This document shows, piece by piece, positions 1 to 4,786 of a stretch of 5,398 nt of DNA. Every line of letters begins with the position of its first letter. The stretch's first letter is position 1. The notes beneath the pieces are model-generated. The model was not told where the DNA came from, searched no databases, and worked only from the letters and a program-made list of their open reading frames with translations. The stretch covers positions 1 to 5,398 of the forward strand of contig QMWA01000123.1 of NCBI GenBank assembly GCA_003661385.1, in the 5' to 3' direction. This DNA comes from Thermoproteota archaeon. Lineage in GTDB: Archaea; Korarchaeota; Korarchaeia; B14-G2. The position numbers and the translations under genes are program-made.

Positions 1-428
1 TCCGCTCTAACATCTGGATCTTCCTCTTGAACTTCTCTAGCCTAGTCCTCCTGTACATCTCTCTAGCTAGCTCTAGATCTCTGCTGAGCAGAACAGGGTT
101 AAACCATACTCCTCTCTCCCTCAGCTCCCTGATGACGCCAAGCGGGTCATATAGGGGCCTGCAGGTGTACACCACATTGACTATGAAGGGATCCCCCCTC
201 CTCAGCTCTCCATATGAACTCACGTAGGCTGTAGATGCTTAAGTCGAGCTTCACCCCGCTCTCCAGGCACCTTAAGTATGCTGGGAGGATCTTCTCCTCA
301 GCACCATGCTCTCTCAGGACAACTAGCACATCCACATCGCGGCTGAGGCTCCCAAATGTAGCTAGCAGAATGAGGCCGCCTCCAAGAGCCTCCTTAAGCT
401 CACTCAAGAACCTCTCTACAGCCTCCAA
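1..428 (-). pseudogene. MNT-type nucleotidyltransferase, frameshifted and cut by the left window edge
   Basis: Family: DNA polymerase beta-like minimal nucleotidyltransferase, which transfers a nucleotide to a protein or small substrate and is often the antitoxin partner of a HEPN protein. Seen: from TTG at 428 the first frame gives a short helix, then FGSLSRDVDVLVVL (about residues 25-38) with the Gly-Ser and two catalytic Asp (D31, D33), and a third acidic residue in KLDLSIYS (D62). This frame stops at 147-149. After the G6 run at 193-198 a different minus-strand frame continues the protein without a stop to base 1 (DPFIVNVVYTCRPLYDPLG, then an Arg/Lys-rich helical region). Dropping one G joins them as EEGDPFIV. 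TTG is chosen because GGAGG (433-437) lies 4 nt upstream. The Gly-Ser to Asp-x-Asp spacing is unusually short. It is a pseudogene, a sequencing error in the homopolymer, or less likely a programmed frameshift. Any HEPN partner would lie beyond the left edge. Confidence 0.72.
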
Positions 429-432
429 GCTG

Positions 433-437
433 CCTCC
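433..437 (-). promoter_or_regulatory. Shine-Dalgarno GGAGG of the nucleotidyltransferase gene
   Basis: GGAGG sits 4 nt before the TTG at 428-426 and decides that start, since no ATG is available in this frame nearby. I see no convincing TATA box further upstream (440-480, minus strand). Confidence 0.5.
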
Positions 438-459
438 AGCAAGTACTGTAGCTGCAGGC

Positions 460-777
460 GTGAGGCTGCGTAAGCAAGCTTCACTGAAGCCCTACAGGCT
501 ACCCTGGACACACCCGCTAGCAGAGAGGACGATTAGAGTGGCTAAGGAGACCTATGGCAAGGAGCCTTATGTCCTCCCGAACTCGAGGGCATCAGGAGGA
601 ATGTCCCTGATACCCTATGTGCTGAAGGCTCCAATGACCTCATTCAGCATAGGCGCCTATGGGGTAGCACACAAGCCTAGCGAGTACATAAGGATAAGAG
701 ATTACGCTAAGGGAATAGAGTTCTACATAAACTTCTTAAAGGCTTCAGCTACCCCAACAGCTGGCGACGAGAGCTGA
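460..777 (+). pseudogene. C-terminal fragment of an M20-family metallopeptidase
   Basis: M20 enzymes (ArgE/DapE/CPG2 type) are dinuclear-zinc amidohydrolases of about 350-450 residues. Here only about the last 105 residues remain, in one open frame ending at TGA 775-777. Recognisable C-terminal pieces in order: YRLPWTHPLAERTIRVAKE, a YGKEPYVLPNSRASGG substrate/turn region, FSIGAYGVAHKPSEYIRI carrying the His that in M20 enzymes is the last metal ligand, and KGIEFYINFLKA. The N-terminal catalytic domain with the other metal ligands is absent: bases 1-430 are occupied by the antisense nucleotidyltransferase gene. The same frame stays open back to 235, but that part is the shadow of the antisense gene. 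No start codon with a ribosome binding site precedes the homologous part. The fragment has no AGCT from 481 to 746, unlike its surroundings. It is a remnant, not a functional enzyme; the left breakpoint lies near 430-480. Confidence 0.72.
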
Positions 778-957
778 AGCCTCCAGTACAGCGAGTGTAG
801 CTAGTGTCAGCCTCCTGAGGCCAGCTCTAGCTTCTAGCCTGCCATGAGGCTCCGCATGCGGCTTTAGAGCCTTGAATTCAAGGCCTCACACCTCGTGGCT
901 TTAGGCTGGCGTGCAGCAGGGGCATTGAGCCAGCTGGGCTCGGGGCTCTCCAGGCTT
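778..957. other. Non-coding interval between convergent genes
   Basis: This interval separates the plus-strand M20 remnant (ends 777) from the minus-strand alaX gene (ends 958). I see no coding signal on either strand and no T-run that would serve as an archaeal terminator for either side. It contains the foldable element at 834-909 and a near-palindrome GAGCCAGCTGGGCTC at 927-941 that resembles the palindrome upstream of alaX. Confidence 0.6.
834..909. other. Foldable three-way-junction element, possible structured RNA
   Basis: Seen: CTAGCCT (834-840) can pair with AGGCTGG (903-909, one wobble), and GCCATGAGG (841-849) pairs with CCTCGTGGC (891-899, one wobble), giving a long outer helix with a 3-nt bulge. 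Inside it are two perfect inverted repeats: CCGCATGCGG (852-861) and GCCTTGAATTCAAGGC (869-884, a 6-bp stem with an AATT loop). Together they make a three-way junction. The single wobble at 845/895 slightly favours a plus-strand RNA, but both strands can fold. I recognise no Rfam-type family, C/D box or tRNA signature. It could be an ncRNA, a 3' processing element or a mobile-element end. Confidence 0.3.
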
Positions 958-1413
958 TCATACTATGTCGAATGGGAGCTCTAGTAGCTGCTTTGCCTTG
1001 CGGTATCTGGGTTTCCTGAGCTTTATTGAGCCTACTTCTCCTGTTGTCTTTGTGTGCTGTTTGTTGCAGGCGTTAATGTTCCATCCTGGTATCTCTACTA
1101 CTGTGAGCTCTTTCACGTCCTCTGGCACGGGGAAGAGGTCGTATATGGTGTCTCCCCACTTTTCCTCAGCTTCCTTCCTGCTGAGCCTGTGTACTATGAT
1201 TGGAGTGTCTTCCTTGATTTTCCTGTTGGCTTCCTCCTCTATCCTAGCTATCTCCTCCTGTGTAGGCTTCCTGCTGAACTTCACAGTTAGCCTGCCATGG
1301 CTTCCGCTCACGTAAACTGATGCAGTCCACTTCGCATCCTGGCCGAGAACCTTGACTACGGCGCCCTTGAGCACGTGGAGCGCGGTATGGGCTCTAACCT
1401 CGATGTCAGCCAT
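958..1413 (-). CDS. alaX: Alanyl-tRNA editing protein, AlaX-S type
   Basis: AlaX proteins are free-standing relatives of the editing domain of alanyl-tRNA synthetase. They hydrolyse mischarged tRNA(Ala), typically Ser-tRNA(Ala), in the cytoplasm. Seen: 151 residues, matching the short AlaX-S class without the glycine-rich N-terminal domain. The zinc-site motifs are both intact: H-T-A-L-H (H9, H13) and C-N-K-Q-H (C116, H120), followed by [12 protein letters not shown], the usual T-x-E-I/V-G strand. Residues 50-80 form the charged helix of the family ([19 protein letters not shown]). ATG at 1413 is supported by GGTGA 4 nt upstream and a TATA box. It is a single gene with its own promoter, 79 nt after the upstream CBS gene, and it faces the M20 remnant. 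The gene looks complete, and its AGCT density is lower than in the CBS gene next to it. Confidence 0.93.
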   Translation of the reverse strand: MADIEVRAHTALHVLKGAVVKVLGQDAKWTASVYVSGSHGRLTVKFSRKPTQEEIARIEEEANRKIKEDTPIIVHRLSRKEAEEKWGDTIYDLFPVPEDVKELTVVEIPGWNINACNKQHTKTTGEVGSIKLRKPRYRKAKQLLELPFDIV

Positions 1414-1424
1414 CTGGTCACCAG
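1414..1424 (-). promoter_or_regulatory. alaX Shine-Dalgarno inside a small inverted repeat
   Basis: CTGGTGACCAG is a perfect 5-1-5 inverted repeat ending directly at the alaX ATG. Its core GGTGA (1418-1422) matches the archaeal anti-Shine-Dalgarno with a 4-nt spacer. A hairpin here would hide the ribosome binding site, though only if transcription starts upstream of about 1424. Confidence 0.5.
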
Positions 1425-1439
1425 GAGCCAGCTGGCTCC
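1424..1439 (-). promoter_or_regulatory. Perfect 16-bp palindrome in the alaX promoter, possible operator
   Basis: GGAGCCAGCTGGCTCC is self-complementary over 16 bp and fills the space between the TATA box and the Shine-Dalgarno. An archaeal transcript normally starts about 25 nt after the TATA centre, here near 1420, so the palindrome would lie in the promoter DNA itself, where a dimeric repressor could block polymerase recruitment. The regulator is unknown. Confidence 0.4.
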
Positions 1440-1440
1440 A

Positions 1441-1450
1441 GATATAAAAG
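1441..1450 (-). promoter_or_regulatory. TATA box of alaX
   Basis: CTTTTATATC on the minus strand is a good archaeal TATA element, centred about 33 nt before the alaX ATG. This predicts a start near 1420 and a very short leader. No purine-rich BRE is obvious immediately upstream (CCACCACA context). Confidence 0.65.
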
Positions 1451-1492
1451 TGGTGTGGATTCTATATGACGGGCTGAGAAGGTGTTGTGTGC

Positions 1493-2152
1493 TTAGAGCT
1501 TTAGGCATAGTGCTATCAGCTTCTCTTCTGTTATGATGCCTGTTAGCTTGCTTCCTGTGTACACTGGGATAGATGGCGTCTTCTCTGATATCATGGTGTA
1601 TGCTGCTTGGCTTGCTGGTGATCCTAGGTCTACTCTAGCTGCTATCGTCTTGATGTGAAGGCTTCTTCCCTCTAGTAGCGCTAGTGCTGCCTCTGCTAGC
1701 TCTATCTCACTGGAGTACCCTAGGGGGGTGGCTGCTCCCCTGGATTCAGCTGCTGCCTCTGCTATCTGGCTTAGTGTGGGGTTCTCTGGGAGCATGTATG
1801 TTGGGGCTAGAGCCTCAGCTGCTACCTTCAGCTTGCACTCTAGGCATGCTCTCACCAGGCCTCTTAGGGTCAGGATTCTCCCGTCTATCAGAGCTAGCCT
1901 GCTTCTCAAGCTAAGCATGTGATGTGCTGCCTCCCTTACAGTGGAGTCTGCTGGAAGCCTTGGGGGCTGCTTTAGGCAGCTGTTCAAGGGCTTGTGGCTG
2001 GCTGCTGCAGCAAGCAGCTGAGCTAGCTCCACATGCCTCTCATCTCCCACTAGGGCCTCAGTCACCCTTTCTGATGCAAGCCTAGCTATGGCCTCGGAGA
2101 CTGTCTTCACCTCGATGGGATTAGGCTCTTCAGCTAGCTGTATCGCACGCAT
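1493..2152 (-). CDS. Protein of four degenerate CBS motifs
   Basis: CBS motifs pair into Bateman modules that bind adenosyl ligands and regulate partner enzymes, channels or transcription. Seen: 219 residues with no transmembrane segment and four repeats of about 50-55 residues: 1-55 (NPIEVKTVSEAIARLASE), 56-110 (LPADSTVREAAHHMLSLRS then RILTLRGLVRAC), 111-160 (NPTLSQIAEAAAESRGA) and 161-219 (GSPASQAAYTMISEKTPSIP then KLTGIITEEKLIALC). The fourth is the most canonical (P-x-V, G-I-I-T-E-E-K-L); the first and third lack a clean second strand. That gives two tandem Bateman modules without another domain. ATG at 2152 is preceded by AGGAGG with only 2 nt between, and the sequence after it (NPIEV) is a normal CBS beginning. 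The stop is TAA. It follows the glycosidase-domain relic, whose stop codon overlaps this AGGAGG region. Target and ligand are unknown. Confidence 0.72.
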   Translation of the reverse strand: MRAIQLAEEPNPIEVKTVSEAIARLASERVTEALVGDERHVELAQLLAAAASHKPLNSCLKQPPRLPADSTVREAAHHMLSLRSRLALIDGRILTLRGLVRACLECKLKVAAEALAPTYMLPENPTLSQIAEAAAESRGAATPLGYSSEIELAEAALALLEGRSLHIKTIAARVDLGSPASQAAYTMISEKTPSIPVYTGSKLTGIITEEKLIALCLKL

Positions 2153-2154
2153 GT

Positions 2155-2160
2155 CCTCCT
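2155..2160 (-). promoter_or_regulatory. Closely spaced Shine-Dalgarno AGGAGG of the CBS gene
   Basis: AGGAGG is a full-strength match but only 2 nt separate it from the ATG at 2152, closer than usual. Its first two bases are the last two of the TAG stop (2161-2159) of the upstream relic, so the relic end and the CBS gene are fused at base level. No other in-frame ATG follows early; a GTG at codon 15 is a weak alternative. Confidence 0.4.
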
Positions 2161-2400
2161 AGTGTCCTGCCTGCTTAACTTCCTTGTGGTGTAGCTCTAG
2201 CTGCACCTCTACTACAGTGGCAGAGGCTCCACTGCTAGCTGCTATGGCAATCAGGTAGCTTGGCAGCAAAGCTGCCTTAGCTAGAGGCTGTAGGCTTTCC
2301 TCTGCTATGTTAGTGGTGTGAGGCTCTTAAGCTGAGATGCAGGTTATCATGTTGGGTTCTTGCCTTCAGCTCAGCTCTCACATGGGTCCTCTTCACTCTC
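2159..2400 (-). pseudogene. Decayed second copy of the glycosidase C-terminal domain
   Basis: Not a complete gene. In one minus-strand frame (2326-2159, TAG stop) I read NIAEESLQPLAKAALL, then YLIAIAASSGASATVVEVQL and ELHHKE. The C-terminus of the adjacent glycosidase reads YIAEASLQPLAESTLL, then IIQAIAASRSPPQVIAAQVQL and EVTPQG. The upstream part continues in another frame (about 2384-2313, VRAELKARTQHDNLHLSLRA, then a TAA at 2310-2312), matching the glycosidase's YMKLKLKAGTPGASIAVYVSA. So there is a frameshift near 2320 and an internal deletion of about 28 bp relative to 2432-2680. DNA words are shared too: CCTTGTGGTGT at 2182-2192 and 2436-2446, and GCTAGAGGCTGTA near 2280 and 2562. It is the relic of a tandem paralogue or of a 3'-end duplication. 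Confidence 0.65.
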
Positions 2401-2428
2401 CATGTGAGGTGAGTGGCTCGCTATAGCT

Positions 2429-4456
2429 CTAGCTGCCTTGTGGTGTGACTTCAAGCTGCACTTGGGCTGCTATCACTTGGGGTGGGGATCTGCTGGCTGC
2501 TATGGCTTGGATTATGTGGGTTCCTGCTGGCAGCTTGAGCTTGACTAGTAGGGTTGATTCAGCTAGAGGCTGTAAGCTGGCTTCTGCTATGTAGCATAGT
2601 GTTGGGTTGAGGTTGCTTAAGGCTGACACGTAGACTGCTATGCTGGCTCCCGGGGTTCCTGCTTTGAGCTTGAGCTTCATGTAGGCTTCCTCTCCCTCCT
2701 TGACCTGCTGGGTAGGCTGCATGCTCTGGTTTAGGAGCTCAGCTGTAGCTGAGATCAGGGGGCTGTCTGCTATGCTGGTGGGCTGCAGCTCAGGGCCTTC
2801 TGCTGGCATAGCTGCTAGCAGCCTTCCTCTGTGGGATGAGAGAGCTAGGGGTGTGGTGTCTAGGGCTTCAGTGTAGGGCTCCAGTGAGCTCAGGTCTATT
2901 AAAGCTACTCCTATGCTGGCTGTGTAAGCTATGTGCTCGTAGAGCTCTACTGCAGTAGCCTGGTATGAGAGGGTGGGCGCCTGTACCTGGGCTACCTGAC
3001 CTAGCTCTAAGTCAGCTAGCAGCAGGCTGCTGTTAGCTGATGCGATAACCAGCGGCTTGCCAGCGTAGACTGGGGCATACCTCTCTGGGTCTGATTGAGT
3101 GGCGTCCTTGACCCAGAGGATGCTGCCTTCAGCTACCATAGCTGCCTTAACTGCCCCATGGCTCCACCATGCTGCTAGCACCCCACCTGGAGCCTGGGTG
3201 AGCTTGATGCTGCTTGCCTCACCGAGCTCAAGCACAACGCCCTGGGGTATGGCTGCCAGGTAAGCTACCCCGCTGTCGACGTACGCTATGGCGTATCCGC
3301 TGCCTAGTGGTGCAGCTGAGAGGGATGCTACGTCAGCCACATGCAGGGAAGCTATCTGGGTGAGCTCGCTGCCAGCTAGCTCAGCTGCCTTAAGCTCGCT
3401 GCCTGAGCACCATGCCACCATGTACCTTCCTCTAGGCTGGCTGTAGCATGCTGCCACCAGCCTCTGGTCTCCAGGCTCCTCAATGTGGATAGTGGCCCCC
3501 TCTAGCTTGATGTAGATGTCGTAGTCCTCCTGCAGCTCAGCTTCAGAGAGCCCTCTATAGCTCCATGCTAGCAGCTCACCTGCCATCGACACGGTGTAGT
3601 GGGATGGTATGTACCTAGGCACTGTGTTGAGCTCGAGAGAGGGGGCTGCATACGCTATGAACCCCATGCTCCTACACTTCTCGAGGAAGTCCATGACCTT
3701 GCTCCAGCTCCACACGTAGTCTACCACCATGACATCTACTCCAGCTTCTCTGGCTTCAGCCAGCTTCTCGAGGACAGGCTGAGGGCTCTCACATGGCTCA
3801 TCAAGGCAGTACCACACATCCTCTCTCATAGCCACGTCAATGTACCCGGTGAGCTGCGGTAGGAGGCCTAGGCCTCCTCCGATGTTCACCATGACCTTGA
3901 GCCCTAAGCTCCTAGCTTCAGCTGACAGGGCAGCTACCAGCTGCCTCATCTCGCTTGCCGCGCTGGAGTAGCCTTGGCTAAGCCAGTACTCGTATGCATC
4001 TATGTTGTCGAGGAGCACACCCTGGAAGCCCTGGCTAGCTATGCTGCCTATGTAGCTTAGGAGTATGCTCTTCCACTCGCTGCTCCAGTACTTCACCCTA
4101 TACTCTCCAGGCCACTCCTCGACTGGAGGCCCAATCCACCAAGGTGGATCAGCATACCACTCTTCTCTCCAGTACCACCTCCAGTCCTCAGCGTACCCAG
4201 CGTTCAAATAAGCATAGACCTCTATTCCCCTCTCTGCTACAGCCTGAACCTCATGCTTAAGCCAGCTTCCACCTGGGCCGGCATCAGGGTCTACTACAGC
4301 TAGCTCAACTGAGAGGGACAACAGCTCCCTCAGGTCAACGTCATAGTACCAGAGGACCCCGAGCCTAGGAAGCGCCATATATGCTGTTGGAGCCTGCTGT
4401 ACGAGCAGGATAGAGCCTAGGATGCAGGCTAAAGCCCACAGGGGAAGCTGACGCAT
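2429..4456 (-). CDS. Secreted GH114-like glycosidase with beta-rich middle and Ig-like tail
   Basis: Family: GH114/TM1410-like TIM barrels, whose studied members are endo-alpha-1,4-polygalactosaminidases. Seen (675 residues from ATG 4456): a hydrophobic signal segment at about 5-24, then the barrel at about 30-290 with VVDPD (54-58), AYLNAGYAEDWRWYW (82-96), YRVKYWSSEW (119-128), GFQGVLLDNIDAYEYW (143-158) carrying D150 and D153, the E212 region (MREDVW) and VMVVDYVW. These follow the family's order. Residues about 300-585 are short beta-strand repeats, propeller-like; about 585-675 form an Ig-like domain without a membrane anchor, so the protein is exported. ATG 4456 is preferred over GTG 4465 because AGGGTG lies 6 nt before it. 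Ala, Ser and Leu dominate. The upstream neighbour is an S-layer-like protein, so surface glycan remodelling is a reasonable inference; the true substrate is unknown. Confidence 0.8.
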   Translation of the reverse strand: MRQLPLWALACILGSILLVQQAPTAYMALPRLGVLWYYDVDLRELLSLSVELAVVDPDAGPGGSWLKHEVQAVAERGIEVYAYLNAGYAEDWRWYWREEWYADPPWWIGPPVEEWPGEYRVKYWSSEWKSILLSYIGSIASQGFQGVLLDNIDAYEYWLSQGYSSAASEMRQLVAALSAEARSLGLKVMVNIGGGLGLLPQLTGYIDVAMREDVWYCLDEPCESPQPVLEKLAEAREAGVDVMVVDYVWSWSKVMDFLEKCRSMGFIAYAAPSLELNTVPRYIPSHYTVSMAGELLAWSYRGLSEAELQEDYDIYIKLEGATIHIEEPGDQRLVAACYSQPRGRYMVAWCSGSELKAAELAGSELTQIASLHVADVASLSAAPLGSGYAIAYVDSGVAYLAAIPQGVVLELGEASSIKLTQAPGGVLAAWWSHGAVKAAMVAEGSILWVKDATQSDPERYAPVYAGKPLVIASANSSLLLADLELGQVAQVQAPTLSYQATAVELYEHIAYTASIGVALIDLSSLEPYTEALDTTPLALSSHRGRLLAAMPAEGPELQPTSIADSPLISATAELLNQSMQPTQQVKEGEEAYMKLKLKAGTPGASIAVYVSALSNLNPTLCYIAEASLQPLAESTLLVKLKLPAGTHIIQAIAASRSPPQVIAAQVQLEVTPQGS

Positions 4457-4462
4457 AACGTG

Positions 4463-4468
4463 CACCCT
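4463..4468 (-). promoter_or_regulatory. Shine-Dalgarno AGGGTG choosing the glycosidase start
   Basis: AGGGTG lies 6 nt before ATG 4456. It contains the alternative in-frame GTG (4465-4463), which itself has no ribosome binding site. I see no clear TATA box in the 40 nt before it, so the gene may be read from further upstream, through the PIN remnant. Confidence 0.4.
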
Positions 4469-4493
4469 AGGCTTCAGATGGTAGCTAGGCCTT

Positions 4494-4716
4494 TCAAGGT
4501 ATGCTGAAGTGCTTGGCTTTCACTTCTCCTATCTCAGCTAGGTCCTTGTCTGCTGTGAGGAGTGTAGCCTTTTTGAGGCTGGCGACTGCTAGGATGCAGG
4601 CGTCTACTAGCGAGAGCTTCCCCCTGTACTTGCACTTTAGGAGGCCAGTTAGCTCTGTCAGCTTCCAGGAGATCTATTGCGCTCTTCAGCTGGAGCTCCT
4701 GCCCCACATACGCCAC
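4494..4716 (-). pseudogene. Remnant of a PIN-domain (VapC-like) ribonuclease gene
   Basis: PIN toxins are Mg-dependent RNases of about 130-140 residues. Only the C-terminal half is recognisable: one minus-strand frame open from 4673 to the TGA at 4496-4494 gives 59 codons, with LTELTGLLKCKYRGKLSLVD, ACILAVASLKKATLL and TADKDLAEIGEVKAKHF. These match the family's K-x-K-Y, S-L-x-D-A-x-I-L-A and L-L-T-x-D-x-D-L motifs and carry its last two acidic active-site residues. Directly upstream in this frame is a TAG (4676-4674) and no start codon. The next frame upstream (4716 to about 4670, GQELQLKSAIDLLEAD) may be a further out-of-frame piece of the same gene. The N-terminal D-x-S/T active-site strand is absent, and the terminator of the previous gene lies only 55 nt away. 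No antitoxin gene is visible. Called dead. Confidence 0.62.
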
Positions 4717-4764
4717 CTAGGTTTGGAGGTGCATGTAGGCTGGTTAGCAGTTCAGCTGTACTTG

Positions 4765-4780
4765 TGGAGAAAAAGGGGGT
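4765..4780 (-). terminator. T-run terminator after the S-layer-like gene
   Basis: On the minus strand CCCCCTTTTTCTCC begins about 7 nt after the TAG stop of the S-layer-like gene. Archaeal intrinsic termination relies on such short T-runs and does not need a hairpin; none is evident. It separates this gene from the PIN remnant and the glycosidase. Confidence 0.5.
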
Positions 4781-4786
4781 GTGGGG

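Noticed and set aside
27-227. Plus-strand open frame of 66 codons
   Set aside because: It is the antisense shadow of the second half of the nucleotidyltransferase, whose minus-strand translation looks like real protein.
235-459. Plus-strand open frame leading into the M20 fragment
   Set aside because: It is antisense to the nucleotidyltransferase; the Ser/Arg/Pro-rich translation has no family resemblance. Only the part from about 460 resembles M20 peptidases.
771-960. Recurring TGA-(A)AGCCT at the ends of the M20 fragment and alaX (TGAAGCCT, TGAAAGCCT)
   Set aside because: The words are short and common in this composition, and they lack T-runs; there is no basis to call them terminators.
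965-1315. Plus-strand open frames opposite alaX, rich in hydrophobic residues
   Set aside because: alaX on the minus strand has intact active-site motifs, a promoter and a Shine-Dalgarno; the opposite frames are Ser/Phe/Leu-rich by-products.
4534-4716. Minus-strand 60-codon open frame with GTG start
   Set aside because: Its second half (ASRRLHPSSRQPQKG) is the wrong frame of the PIN motifs. Only its first 15-20 codons may belong to the former PIN gene.
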